Made by a program: the position numbers and the translations under genes
Source of the DNA: Rhyzopertha dominica
Lineage: Eukaryota; Arthropoda; Insecta; Coleoptera; Bostrichidae
Assembly (NCBI GenBank): GCA_025024175.1
Contig: QCXZ01000064.1
Coordinates: 1,240,001-1,304,000, forward strand
Direction: 5' to 3'
DNA length: 64,000 bases
Notes under the pieces: generated by a model
The model's input: only the letters and a program-made list of their open reading frames with translations
Told to the model about the DNA's origin: nothing
Databases searched by the model: none
Part shown: in pieces, positions 22,701 to 33,889 of the stretch
Layout of the letters: every line of letters starts with the position of its first letter
Numbering within the stretch: position 1 is the first letter of the stretch

Positions 22701-23000
22701 TTGTTTCCCCTCCATAAAACATAAGCGGCTGACCGCCCGCGGTTCCCTTTCAGGACGTGATTGAACTTAAAACCAAACGTAAACATGCGAACGTCAGGGC
22801 GTCGGTGGCGGCGCTGGCACCCTCTAATTTGGCCCCGTCTGGCGCAATCCGGCGCTGCTCCGTGCCTCGGCAATTCCAGCCCGATATTCAAATTCCCGGC
22901 CGTAATCTGTCACGCGGAGGATTCGCGACTTCTTTGTCGGGCGATTTGTCCCGATGAGGGATGAAGGGCCCGGGCGATGAGGTTTGTGGGTGGTAAATTG
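22700..23000. other. GC-rich non-coding island 6
   Basis: GC-rich patch with CTCTAATTTGG; no coding or repeat match. Confidence 0.35.
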
Positions 23001-23549
23001 AGGAATTTGGCGATAACCAGTTGTCAACAAATAGTGGAACGGGTTGTGAGAAAGCTGCTACCCCTTGTTCACCTACTATAAAATATAAATAGATGAGCTT
23101 CCATTCAATCACGATGACTTTTTACTTGATCTGCAAAAGGTTTCTTGGAATGATATCTTTTGCATAAACAACATAAATTTGAAAGTGAAATTTCTTGCTT
23201 GCAAAAGTATTGGGGTTATTTGATAAACATGCCCTTTAACGTGACGTTCACGAAACAACAATAAACAAAAGCTCTCGCAATTGATCCCAGGTTAAAGATT
23301 CCGCGCGAATATTTGGAGGTAGAGTGCCTCTCTAGCTCTGTGGAGACGGGTCGGGGTTATCAAGAAATTAACCAAATTATTCCGTTAGAAATGTGAGCGC
23401 CATTTGGTTTATTTACCTCCAGAATATTTATAAATAACAAAACCAAGAAAGTTGAGCGGAAATTCAATCACTAGAAGAGCTGAACTGCCTAAGTGTCGCT
23501 AATTTACCAACAAACATCGCTAAAATTCCCAAAACACCACCCTAAGTGA

Positions 23550-23817
23550 TTCAACTGCAACTGTAAGAGACGAGTATAAAAAAAAGCGTACGGTTTCACC
23601 AAAAGCAACACAAGTTTTATTGTCGGAAGTGCGAATACAAAATTAGAAATTAATTTAATATATTAAAATGCAAAAGGATTATTAAATCAAATATACGCTA
23701 TAAATAACAAGGTAAGTATCCTTAAAAGATTAAAACTTATTGGATTAATAAGGTAAGTATACGTTCGCGATAATATGAATACAATTTTTTATAAATGTAC
23801 CTTTTCTTTTGTTTCAG
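23550..23817 (+). other. Possible spliced non-coding transcript
   Basis: A TATA-like GAGTATAAAAA (about 23574) is followed by a strong donor, ACAAG|GTAAGTAT (23710), a second AAG|GTAAGTAT 40 bases on, and an acceptor, TCTTTTGTTTCAG (ending 23818). The next ATG frame stops after four codons. It could be an untranslated first exon or an old LTR leader; nothing links it to a protein. Confidence 0.25.
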
Positions 23818-23829
23818 GGATAGCGATGG

Positions 23830-25095
23830 AATACCGTTAGTGTGCACATGTACGTTTACAAGTTCTTCCCTTTACAAATTGTTCTTTCATAAATAAAAAA
23901 ACAAGCGAACAAGCGAGATGTATAACTGGAGAATTAAGTCAAGTCTGATTTAAATGTTATATGATTTGATTTGATATCAATTTGAACTAGAAACTAGTGT
24001 TGACTTATCTGTTACGCAAGCAGTGGGTTGAATCCTAGGAGACGTTGAAAATCCCTCGAATCGGGACTGAGCTGGTTCAGTTCTGGTAAGATGACCTCCG
24101 GAATCCCTGGCGTGTTCGATAGAATGTTCGGGAAAACGTGGTATGATCAGCGGCCTCCAAAGAATCCAGGAACCAGTCAAGGGAAGCAATCGTTCACAAA
24201 AGCAGTTCGAACAATCGATCACAATCAAGAACGTGAAAAGAACCCTATAGTTACAAATTCGTCTTACAACAAAGCCAAAAAGAATCGATTATAGCACTCA
24301 CCTCTGAAGAGGGTTCTTACAAGAAGCAATATCGAGCGAAACGTGTGGCGTTGTGATTTAAATCCCGCAAAAGCGGCTTGGACGAAGCTCAAACGAAACA
24401 ACCAATAGCTTCTAGCGTCCAAATAGAATTCGTTGGTCGGATAATCCCAAAACTTTTGGATGAACGTTGCACAATATGTTCATAGACCGATCAGCGAATT
24501 TTCACAACACACCTGTTTCAAATGCTACCAAATACGAATCTAACGGCTCGTGGAAACTACACTGATTCGCATTAATCTCTCGCGGTTTTTGTCGACGGCG
24601 CGGTAAGAAGTGGTCCACAAGAAGCATATTCCACTGGAAATGCAGGTGTGAAAGGAAAAATACTTTGAAGAGAATTCTGGCAATACGGGGGAAGTTCAGA
24701 ATACTAAATCGAAACATTAGAAATATTTACGTTGCGAAGGTATTCCACTAGAAATGCCGACGTGATTAAACGATGGAAAATGCAAAGAAGACAACTCTAA
24801 CAATACGGGGAAAGTTGAAAATGTTATTTGGAAATATTTTAAAAAATTATTGTAACAGTCCCTTTCAAGCGGGCAAGAAGAAGTCTATGATGTGCTGTCT
24901 GCACCTCAACCAACTGCAGATAGATCTACAACATTTCGCTGTCATTACAGCTCATCAGTGCAGTTTAGGTCTAGTGCAGACAGCACGGCATAGAACTGGT
25001 TTTGCTTATATACTAAAGCAACGGTATGATGTAAGTCAGAATTAAGGATGGCAATACATTACACTGACATGATGACAAAGCCACCTATCTGCCAT
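23830..25095. repeat. Unclassified sequence with a decayed tandem duplication
   Basis: A unit of about 100 bases, starting TATTCCACTGGAAATGC and including CAATACGGGGGAAGTT, occurs at about 24626-24720 and, diverged, at 24741-24837. No coding frame was recognised in the interval. Confidence 0.45.
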
Positions 25096-25099
25096 AACG

Positions 25100-25251
25100 G
25101 GTACTATTTCCTAAAGGAAGTGACCTGTAGCCTGACAAATTGGCAAGCAACGGCATACTTCAAACTGCATGGGCCGCACAATTTCAGAAAAATCGGTCGA
25201 ACAGAACCTGAAATATCCTGCTGGTTCCACATACTTTGCAGCGACCCTGAA
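25100..25251. repeat. Composite of two dispersed repeats
   Basis: 25100-25165 matches the flank of the Penelope fragment at 2848-2905 (shared core TGACCTGTAGCCTGACAAAT). 25168-25251 matches 30292-30369 (shared core CAATTTCAGAAAAATCGGTC) and ends CGACCCTGAATA, a decayed form of the CCCTGTATA transposon terminus. Confidence 0.65.
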
Positions 25252-25269
25252 TAACAAAAAACGCGCTAT

Positions 25270-25640
25270 TCGATGAAATCATTAAATTATGCATCTAATT
25301 CGGGATCATCGCAATCCACCGCCGAACAGCCGTTACGCCCTCGAAACCGGCGGCTCTAACCATCCAACAGCGAAATCCCCATTCTCACATTTCGCCGTAG
25401 TTGGCCGATTCGACCCCTCGGGCACGTAGCGCCGCGGCGGCCGTATTGCTGATGGAGGGCCCGTGCGTGCCGCCGCCCCCGCCACCCCCGTAAGCCCGGG
25501 GGACCGGAGCGACGGAGCGATCGGTCTTGTTAGCGCCGCTGATAGATAAGGCACGGCACTGATCGAGCTGGCGCTGGGGTGCATCACCGGTGATGGGGAT
25601 TTTATTATCAATTTATACCGCGCGGGATGAAGGCATTCTG
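25270..25640. other. GC-rich non-coding island 7
   Basis: The strongest GC island of this part. It contains CATCTAATTCGG, GATAGATAAGG and a TTTTATTATCAATTTATACC block, an arrangement often seen in insect regulatory DNA. The 125-codon antisense open frame is low-complexity and unlikely to be a gene. Confidence 0.4.
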
Positions 25641-25861
25641 CCTGCCGACGATTTAGGCTTATGGAGAGAAAATCATGTGTGCGCGCCGAAAAACGATAGT
25701 GGAATAACAAAAAATATACGGGAGAGGAATGCGGTTCTTAAAGAAGCGTTTTTCATACTACTTTTCCAAATTTGCCGAAAAGAGAGTCGTAATAATTACT
25801 CATAGGAATATTAAAACCTTTGCGTACACAGTTAATCACATTCTGCATAGTTCTTGATTTA

Positions 25862-27445
25862 TACAGGGTGTTTCCTAAGTAATCTAAAATATTATTTGGG
25901 GCGCTTCGTCACCCAATTATAAGACGAAAAGTTCATATAAACATGTGTGGTAAGTCTTGTCGTTAATGAGATACAGGGTGTTTTATTATGTTATTAGAAG
26001 CAACAACATGTGTTAAACATAAAGAAAAAATAGTACATTTCAGAGCATATGTTCAAAATGTCCACCTGCAGCTAAAATGCAAGCATCTGCTCGATGTCTA
26101 ATTGATTGCCGAATACGTTCGAAGATACCAGGATTGTTACGAATAACATTACAGCCTTGTATGATACGATTTTGAAGATCTTGTACGTTTAATATCGGGA
26201 TTGTGTAAATGAGCGATTTCAAATATCCCCACACACAAAAATCCAGAGGATTGTGTCCCGGTGATCTAGGGGGCCACGGGTGTGGAGATCCTCGTCCGAT
26301 CCAATGGTCTGGAAAAACGTTATTTAAAAACTCGCGTACAATCACTGAAAAATGTGAAGGAGCTCCGTCATGCATGAACCACATGCGCCTTCTAATAATA
26401 AGAGGTACATCTTCCATAAGAACTGGAAGTTCATTTTCTAGAAAATTAAGGTATGTCTCACCGGTCAACCGTGCAGGAAGGAAAAATGGTCCTAGTAAAT
26501 AATCATCGATGATGCCAAGCCAAACATTGACCGAAAATGTTTGTTGAAATCGTTTTACACTTATGGCATGTGGATTTACATCTGCCCATATGTGGTTATT
26601 ATGAAAATTCATGCCATGTCTTGAAAAGTTGGCTTCATCCGTATACAGAATATTGGCAGCAAAATTGGGATTGTTTGCGATTTTATTTAAAATCCATTGG
26701 CAATACTGCATGCGAAGCGGATAGTCAGTAGGTAGCAAATGTTGTACACGTTGAACGTGATAGGGATACAATAAGTTATCTTTTAAAATATTCCAAACAG
26801 TTCTGTTACCAACATTTAGTTCATCAGCAATTTTTCTGGTACTCGTTTCTGGATGTTGATCAATCACTTGAAGAATCTGGTTTTCCAATTGTGGAGTTCT
26901 CACACTTCTGGGTCGTCCAATAATATTCTTTGATTTGGCAAAAGTTCCAGTTTCTTGTAAACGAATATGTAGCTTAGTAAACGTATCTGAACATGGTAAA
27001 CGATTATTTGGATAACGCTGGGCATACATACGTCTAGCCTCTAAGGCATTACCATTCGCTAATCCATACAAAAAGTGCATATTAGCCATTTCAGCATTAG
27101 TAAACACAGGCATCGTTGTTAACTTAACACAAAAAGGTCGTATTTATAAAAATTTCTTGTTCGTTTTTTGTGTTGGTTTTTAGGTTTGACACAGTATTTG
27201 TCAACGTTACTCCAAAGGCCACTTAGAATAAACATGTTTTTTCGTATAACTTTTAAAAACCAGTAGCGTCACCAGGAAAAATTAATTTCAAATACACTCA
27301 GACCTGATTTATTACAAACAATTCAACACCCTGTACCTCATTAACGACAAGACTTATCACACATGTTTACATGAACTTTTCGTCTTAAAATTGAGTGACA
27401 AAGCGCCTCATATAATATTTTAGATTACTTAGGAAACACCCTGTA
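25862..27445 (-). mobile_element. Intact-looking DD41D (rosa-like) transposon, family D
   Basis: An element of 1,584 bases flanked by TA on both sides (25860-25861, 27446-27447). Its inverted repeats are 121 bases long (25862-25982 and 27325-27445), with about 8 mismatches. Each repeat starts TACAGGGTGTT at the outer end and carries a second TACAGGGTGTT in the same orientation at its inner end (for example 25972-25982). This IR/DR layout suggests paired transposase-binding sites. The single ORF inside is uninterrupted. Everything needed for movement appears to be present. Confidence 0.93.
26040..27113 (-). CDS. DD41D transposase, intact 357-aa ORF
   Basis: Transposase of the Tc1/mariner superfamily. 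Such enzymes bind the terminal repeats and cut and paste the element at TA sites by the two-metal DDE/D mechanism. Residues 1-60 form the first HTH region (MPVFTNAEMANMHFLYGLAN, RRMYAQRYPNNRLP), residues 65-115 a GRPRS hook and second HTH (TSTRKIADELNVGNRTVWNI). The catalytic core follows: D159 in LYTDEANF, D249 in FMHDGAPSHF and D291 in NPLDFCVWGYLKS. The last two are 41 residues apart, which defines the DD41D spacing attributed to the rosa group. There are no stops, frameshifts or lost catalytic residues. The usual SPDxxPLD is SPGHNPLD here, with the catalytic Asp still present. Inverted repeats lie 57 bases beyond the stop and about 210 bases upstream of the start. Confidence 0.93.
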   Translation of the reverse strand: MPVFTNAEMANMHFLYGLANGNALEARRMYAQRYPNNRLPCSDTFTKLHIRLQETGTFAKSKNIIGRPRSVRTPQLENQILQVIDQHPETSTRKIADELNVGNRTVWNILKDNLLYPYHVQRVQHLLPTDYPLRMQYCQWILNKIANNPNFAANILYTDEANFSRHGMNFHNNHIWADVNPHAISVKRFQQTFSVNVWLGIIDDYLLGPFFLPARLTGETYLNFLENELPVLMEDVPLIIRRRMWFMHDGAPSHFSVIVREFLNNVFPDHWIGRGSPHPWPPRSPGHNPLDFCVWGYLKSLIYTIPILNVQDLQNRIIQGCNVIRNNPGIFERIRQSIRHRADACILAAGGHFEHML

Positions 27446-27449
27446 TAAA

Positions 27450-27830
27450 AAAACATGAACTCTCTATCTGGCGCCCTTAATAGCAATCGGAGGTATTTTC
27501 TGCAGTTACCATTTTTGCTTCTCTTTTCTCCTCCTGTCCCCAGACGTTTCGTCCGCTACTATGGCAGGCATCCTCAGTGGTGAGTTTGTGGTAAGTGTCG
27601 CCTGGCGATCGCAGCAGCTGTAGATATGTAATCCGGGGTACCCTCTACTGAGGTACCCATGAGCACATGCCATAATTGCATAAATTTCCGCTTAGAATAC
27701 GCTAGAGTGCTCTCCCAGTGGCAAACTTATTTGTACCCTCAGAGATGTACCACATACTCATGTGCCTGTGTATGTTTTAGACCCATCCGTGTACCAAATG
27801 AGTCCTTGTAGTACAAGCATGTTTTCACCA
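27450..27830. other. Unclassified DNA, probably retroelement-derived
   Basis: A - strand frame reading EDACHSSGRNVWG (about 27550-27590) resembles retroelement C-terminal tails, but this is not firm. It lies just downstream (on the - strand) of the LINE relic at 27830-28330. Confidence 0.3.
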
Positions 27831-28326
27831 TTCAGAAATCACCCCATATTTATGTTATTATACAGCAGTTTTAAGAAGCAGTAGCACTTTTTCATTAACA
27901 TGTTCACATCTCAATCAACACAATCTCAAATTTTCATCAATAATCAGTCCTAAGCTATGTAGTTGATCGACGATTTCTAACTTTTTTCCAGAAATATATA
28001 ACATCAGGTCTGCCGGAAGCGGATAACAGAACACTTTTGTGGATTTAACTGTAAATTATGGTCTTTAGAAAATCTTTGAATTTTATTAAGATCCCTGTTT
28101 GTTTAGGATTAAATGAATAAGTAATTTCCGTGTCATCTGCGTTACAATGCGTCTTACGGAATGCTACATTACGTAAAATATCAGCGGTGTAGATAAGAAA
28201 CAAGATGGGTCCCAAAACTGAGCCGTAAAAAACACCTGAAGTAATATTTGATAGAACTGAGGTCTTAGCACATAATTTAACAGTTTGATATCTATCGCTT
28301 AGATAAGACCTAAAAAAGCTAACCAC
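27830..28326 (-). pseudogene. LINE reverse transcriptase fragment
   Basis: On the - strand: SFFRSYLSDRYQTVKLCA, then SGVFYGSVLGPILFLIYTAD and a decayed active site NADDTEITYSF (Y of YADD changed to N). The thumb region (KKLEIVDQLHSLGLIIDENL) follows in another frame to about 27830. An antisense jockey/CR1-type remnant. Confidence 0.85.
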
Positions 28327-28384
28327 TTTAAGTGACAGATTTACATAAGTTTTATCACGCTGAATTTTTTGTTGCTACACTAGC

Positions 28385-28661
28385 TAGTACAGTCCAGAAT
28401 TAAATCATTTTTATAGTTTCTAAATCTAACTCGTTCACGCCCTTTCGTAAACTATCCATTAAAAGCCAAACCCCTAAAGTGAGACACCCTGTCAAACTGT
28501 CATGATTACTTGAACACGCGAAAGCATTCATATAGTTGAGGTTTTTGGAAAGCTGGTCAAAGGCATTTCGAAAGAAATGGTCAGATCGACTTAAAACGAT
28601 ATCATTACAATCTAGATGTATTGATTGACCAGATACTGGAAAACACTAGACAATGTAGATC
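28385..28661. repeat. Dispersed repeat R2, copy 1
   Basis: Shares several blocks with 48785-49075: AGTACAGTCCAGAATT, TTTCGTAAACTATCCAT, GTCAAACTGTCATGAT, ATATCATTA and TGTATTGATTG. A GTGAGACACCCTGT terminus (28484-28497), also present at 32849-32862, interrupts it. It abuts the decayed DD41D copy at 29.0 kb. Confidence 0.6.
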
Positions 28662-29044
28662 AAATTATACAGCGTCGGTACAAAGTATGGAATCAGCAGG
28701 ATAGGGGCAATTATAATCCATTTTCTGGAATTCTTTCAACTTCGTGTCAGCTCTCGTTTCCAAAATATACGCGAAAGTTGCATTTGTAATGGGGAAGAAG
28801 CACATCATTAAAAATATCTTTCTTGATTCCAAAAATATATCATACTTGTACAATTTATTGCTTCTGAGTTGAGAAATGTGCAAATACAATAATTGAGCCT
28901 GACAACGAACGAAAATAATGAAAACAATTTTCTCTATCACTATAAAATGAACAAAAAAGCCAGGTATTACCACTTTTACTTGACTGGTGATCATTTCGTC
29001 TAACTTGATTAATTTATTACGAATCGGGTACCCAAAAAGTAAAA

Positions 29045-29980
29045 AAAGAAAAACAAGATTCCGTGAAAAATGCTGTATTTTATCAGGCAATAGTGCAGCC
29101 TTGAGTGAAAGTTTCCAAATGTCCTTTGCAGCATATTTGCAGGTAAGTTCTGCACTGATTCGTCCTTTTACCCCCACAGAAAAAAAAATCAAGCGGCGTC
29201 AGATCAGGGGAACATGCTGGGCATTCTATCGCTCCGCGCCTACCAATCCATCTGTCTGGAAATATCGCATTCAAATATCCACGAACGTTGACTGCAAAAT
29301 GGGGCGGTGCACCATCTTGCTGAAACCATATCTGTTCAGAAGGACGTGCAGCATTTTCACGATTAGGGAAGAGGCGAATAAATTCTGGTATAATGTGTTC
29401 GGGCAAGAGCTGTAAATACTTGACCACTTTCAAATTTCCATTCGTAAAAAAAGGCCCAATAATGTGCTCACCGATAATACCACACCAGACATTCACTTTC
29501 TGAGGGTGTTGTGTGTGGACTTGTTCCATCCAATGTGGATGTGTGTGCGACCAATATCTGCAATTATATCTATTCACTTTACCATTTTGACAAAAAGTCG
29601 CTTCATCAGAAAACATAATCCAGTTTAAAATGTTTAGGTCTTCATCTATCATGTTCATAGCAATTTTGCAAAATTCGTTCCTACGATCGAAATCATCTTG
29701 GCTCAGTTCTTGCAATATGTGAGTTTGTATGGATAAAACTTCTCTTTTTTTTAAATTTTCTGAACAGATCTTCTGCTAATATAGTGAGTGAGAGCACGCT
29801 GTTGTACGGAACATTTGGAATTCTTTTGCACATCTAAAAGGACATTAAAACTACTTATGTCACTCGTAGCAACCTTTGGACGTCCTGGTACTTTGACGAT
29901 TTTTAACACCACCAGTTTTAATAACTGTTGATCTAGCAAATGGTTTACAATCTTCATGAATTGTATTGTAGAGTGCAATC
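29045..29980 (-). pseudogene. DD41D transposase pseudogene, family E
   Basis: On the - strand: KIVKVPGRPKVATSDISSFN (linker and HTH), then after stops LQELSQDDFDRRNEFCKIAM, IMFSDEATFCQNGKVNRYN (first Asp), PQKVNVWCGIIGEHIIGPFF, WFQQDGAPPHFAVNVRGYLN (second Asp), DRWIGRRGAIECPACSPDLT and TPLDFFF (third Asp, spacing 41). The C-terminus is frameshifted. All catalytic aspartates remain, but at least two stops and a frameshift kill it. Related to, but distinct from, the 39-kb copy. Confidence 0.88.
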
Positions 29981-29999
29981 AAAATTTCGATGTGATTAT

Positions 30000-30290
30000 G
30001 TTGTTAACTAAGGCATTGCGATTGCAAATAACAAAGTAAATGAAAATTATCACCAGTCACGAGGACAATGGAGACATCTGGAGTTTTTCTTATCATACTT
30101 TTCTCAACTCAGAAGTAATACATTGTAAAGTGTGATGCATTTTTGAAATCAGGAATAAAATCCTTTTCAATGATGTGTCTTTTGACCCCCTTCCCATTAA
30201 AAAAATGCAGCTTGCGCCCATTTCTGGGAAACGAGAGTTGACACGGGGTTGAAAAAATTCCAGAATATGCATTTTAATTACCCATGGACC
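30000..30290. other. Flank of the family E element, nothing recognised
   Basis: AT-rich sequence between the family E pseudogene and the dispersed repeat at 30292. No inverted repeat of the element could be identified here. Confidence 0.3.
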
Positions 30291-30291
30291 C

Positions 30292-30369
30292 CCATGCACA
30301 ATTTCAGAAAAATCGGTCGAACAGAACCAGAAATATCCTGCTGGTTCTATACTTTGTAGCGTCCCTGTA
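30292..30369. repeat. Dispersed repeat ending in CCCTGTA|TA
   Basis: About 78 bases matching 25168-25251 and ending GCGTCCCTGTA before TA. It looks like one terminal repeat of a non-autonomous DNA transposon. Confidence 0.6.
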
Positions 30370-30579
30370 TATTCGGAAGTGGCAGAAATGCTGACCATAC
30401 GCTGGTTCAATCAGTCAATCGGTCAAAGTGTTTAAAGTTGTAATCCCACAACTTTGTACCATTATTTGTAAATAAAGTTAAAGTGACGGGAAAATACTTC
30501 CCAGCTTGTAGCTTCTATACATGGCGATACCATTTGTAACAGATTCCTTGGCAAATACAAACAGCCAACAGTCACTTTC

Positions 30580-30930
30580 GTACTTCCCCGACGATCGCGG
30601 CACTAAATTCCGATTTCCATTTCATCCCCGGGGGATCAAACCGCAGCCCCCGCCTCCCGTCTGCACATTAGCGCTCGTATGTCTGCAACCTGTTTATTCA
30701 TCTCGATCGGCGCCCGTTCTCAGTTTCGGGCGCACGTAGGTATTCGAAATGCGGGCGCCCCGTCGACAACAAAGGACCCGAGCTAAGTCGCTCGGGGCGG
30801 TATACGGTGGGCGCCGCGCCTCGCAGCTCAGAGATTACGACGGAAGCTGCGACGCGTATCGGCGCCCGCGGCCGTCTCATTCATGAAATGACGGAGGAGC
30901 GCTGGCGGAACGCGGCTCTACCAGTGGCGG
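30580..30930. other. GC-rich non-coding island 8
   Basis: GC-rich, with a GATCGGCGCCCG word repeated as TATCGGCGCCCG 150 bases on. No coding frame with family resemblance. Confidence 0.35.
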
Positions 30931-31027
30931 AGGAATAGTACAACGGGCATAAGTTTGAAAAATCGGGAGTCGAACTTCCCTTCTATAAGTACTAGTAATT
31001 TATATTAGTGTCATTGTGACGTTTGTC

Positions 31028-32858
31028 CATAAAAGTTTCGACTTTATTGGAATTTTTCTGGATTTCCTGATGGCCAACATCAGTTCTGTGGACAGAGACC
31101 ATCCGAGATATTGTACAACTGAAATCTCCACAGTCTTCGACTTCCACAGTTAAATATAGAAGGTAGGCCAAAGAATGATTCCGACTCCTTGCAAGAGTTG
31201 CTCAAGACAATAAAGTAGACGTGATACTTCTTCAAGAGATTCACGCAGTCAAAATCCCCGCAGACCATCTTGGGATATATCCACCCTAATCGATTGTATA
31301 AATAGCAGTAATCATGGGTCTGCAACTTAGGTAAAATCTGACTTAACAAACTTCCGGTCAGTTAATAAAGAAATTGTAAATGGTGTTGAGATGATCGCAA
31401 CTAAAGTAGCAGACCTCACCATTTACAACATTTATAAAAGTCTCTGAATACTGTCTGGCCAGACAACTTCCTTAGATACCTCGAACGGCCTTGTGTGTAT
31501 ATTGGTAACTTCAATAACCATGATAATTTATGGGGTTACATCGGTAACGACATGAGCGGACTTGCTCTGATGAACTGAATGGAAGAGCACAACTTGCATC
31601 TTGTGTACACTGAAAAAGAGAAGAAGAGCCTCCATTCGGCAAGATAGAGACGTGACTACAATCCAGACCTCTGTATCTCCTCATGTGATGCTAATTTAAC
31701 GCCTCTTCCTGTGATACGGCAAGTGTTGAATGACTTTCCGCGAAGCCAACATCGCCCACAATTAGTAGTAGTTGGTATACAGATTAAAAATGTGCCTTCA
31801 CTTGAAAAACCACGATGGAACTTTCAAAAAGCGGACTGGTTAGGATTTAGAACTCAAATTGACATGAATCTTCGATGGGTCCCAGCAACTCCTGAAAACC
31901 ACGAATGATTTGTTGGTGTAATAAAGGCTGCTGCAAAGAGAACAATTCCAAGAGTTTTTCGAAGATGCTACGTTCCTTGTTGGAATAAAGAAACTGATGC
32001 CTTGTATAGATAGTATCAAGCTCATCCCAGTTATGAAATGGCTGACAGGATTCTTGAACCCCCGAATCAATCTCGGAAGAACAGAGGGGAAATTAAAAAA
32101 GATGAAGAAAAAACTTCGTCAGTTAAGAAAAAGATGCGAACCTTCAGTAGAGTTGTCACAATTATTCTCATTGGAAGAACTTCAGCAAGCTATTTGTGCT
32201 CTGAAAACCCGCAAAGCCGCTGGCTTTGATGGTATTTACCCAGAATTCTTGAAAAACTTAGGACCGAATGCTTTAAAATGGTTGTTATTGTTCTATAATA
32301 ATATTTTAGATACAGGTACTCTTCCAAGTTTGTTTCAGAAAACAAAGGTGATTGCTGTCTTAAAACCCGGGAAACCTCCAAATGAAGCATGAAGTTACCG
32401 ACCTATTGCCCTCCTGAGTGTCTGCTATATGTTACTAGAGAAACTACTCTACCAGAGAATAGGTCCTATTATTGAAGACTCACTACCGAAGGAACAAGCA
32501 GGTTTTTTTAAGAAGAACAGAAGTTGCTGTGACCAAGTCTTGGCTCTAACAACATATGCTGAAGTTGGTGTCCAGAAACGAATGAAAAATGGAGTAGTAT
32601 TCATAGGACTTATCGGCGGTCTATGATACTGTGTGGAAAGATGGATTGATCCTTAAACTATTTAATACTCTGAAACGTGGAAAGAAAGAACTAATTCTGT
32701 TTCAACGTCAATTCAGAATCTTTCTGGGAGACAAAAGTATCAAATTCAGGATTTTGAATAATGGTCTCCAACAAGGATCGGTTCTGTCGCCTATTCTTTT
32801 CAGCCTTTTCAGATTTTTGCTAATCTCAATTTTTCTTATATGTATCAGGTGAGACACC
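31028..32858 (+). pseudogene. LINE pseudogene, family L (endonuclease and partial reverse transcriptase)
   Basis: A decayed non-LTR retrotransposon. In order: a leader block shared with 54795-54910; APE-type endonuclease pieces (DNKVDVILLQEIHAVKIPA, then VYIGNFNNHDNLWGY and YNPDLCISSC); a linker (VPSLEKPRWNFQKADW); and RT blocks: LFSLEELQQAICALKTRKAA, GFDGIYPEFLKNLG, YRPIALLSVCYMLLEKLLYQ, YDTVWKDGLILKLF and ILNNGLQQGSVLSPILFSLF. Many stops and shifts are present. It breaks off before the YADD box, where a transposon terminus (GAGACACCCTGTA, about 32865) follows. A second, more deleted copy is split across 54.8-57.7 kb. Confidence 0.88.
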
Positions 32859-33029
32859 CTGTATATAACCTTGAAGCCTTTGAGGATTTAAATCTTTCCT
32901 TTGTTGCCGCAGTCTCCTGTTTCTTCTTCTCCTTACATTGAATAATGGAGTCGAAAATACAGGAAATACTGGTATGTGCTTACAACATAATAAAATGCGA
33001 TATCGTTTTACGAACGTCAAAAATCTTAT

Positions 33030-33230
33030 CGATTCCGCGCCGTTCGGATTATTTATACCCCCACGAAGGGTTGTTTAACCCTAGCGACCCGTGTGCTCTA
33101 ATGAATATCGCTGTGAGTGGTGACAGATCGATGCTCATAACCTAGCGGCATTTTGGTCTCGTTATCGGGTCACCCTCGCACCGCAACGACGACCAATCAC
33201 GTGGAAGCCACTTTCCGATTTAATGAACTA
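33030..33230. other. GC-rich non-coding island 9
   Basis: Moderately GC-rich, with ATCGATT, AATATCGC and CACGTGG words; no coding match. Confidence 0.3.
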
Positions 33231-33810
33231 AGTTATAGAAATCGTGTATCTCCAAAGACGGCGTGCTAGTTACAGCTCAGCTCCAATATCCAGTGGGTTT
33301 ACAACTCAAATTTGGGAACTTTCAAGGCAAGCTCGGGTTTGCTGTGGAACGAAAAAATTGGTCGATCGAATTCACAGAAAAAAGTTGACGAACAATTTTG
33401 GAATGAGCTATTTGCAACAAAGATGTTCGAATTTATATAAGACTTTTTCCAATCAGGAATTAATGTTCAATGCCTCGATTGACTCTTTCATTGTTTGCTT
33501 TAACAGCAGTTTTAATTTTGTTTGTGCATATAAATTCCATTAATCGCGTTTTGCCGCGTAAGTAGTGGTTTAGCAATAACTATTTTACTTATTCTTCCCC
33601 ACAAGTAGAAACAAAGCATTGTATAATATGATAACCTTGCGAGGAACAGCGACCTACTCTCAAGATCAATCAATTTATTCGGAAAACAGTGATTTAGAAA
33701 TTCCGGAACATGTTTGTTTTGTTTCCAAATCAAATATCCTACTTGGTTTAATGGCAGTATTATCAGGGATATTCGAGAAAAATCGAGACTTCCTAAGCTA
33801 TTATACTTAA
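33230..33810. other. DNA without recognised features
   Basis: Short open frames only, none with family resemblance. Confidence 0.35.
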
Positions 33811-33814
33811 ATGC

Positions 33815-33878
33815 GGTCAGGTCAGGTCAGGTCAGGTCAGGTCAGGTCCAGGTCCAGGTTCACGTTCAGGTTCAGGTT
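33815..33878 (+). repeat. Interstitial telomere-like (TCAGG)n array
   Basis: Six perfect TCAGG units (33817-33846) preceded by GG. Then come six-base variants: TCCAGG twice, TTCACG once and TTCAGG twice, up to about 33876. TCAGG is the telomere repeat of many beetles, while most insects have TTAGG. It directly abuts a 5'-truncated LINE fragment. Confidence 0.85.
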
Positions 33879-33889
33879 CTATTAACTTC

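Noticed and set aside
22500..24500. LTR retrotransposon around the TATA-like site at 23.57 kb
   Set aside because: No pair of direct long terminal repeats, primer-binding site or gag/pol frame was found.
25333..25710. 125-codon antisense open frame in GC-rich DNA
   Set aside because: Low-complexity proline, serine and arginine composition with no domain. Open frames are expected in GC-rich islands.
28665..29192. 175-codon antisense frame as a separate gene
   Set aside because: Its first part is the frameshifted C-terminus of the family E transposase and the rest is AT-rich and hydrophobic by composition.
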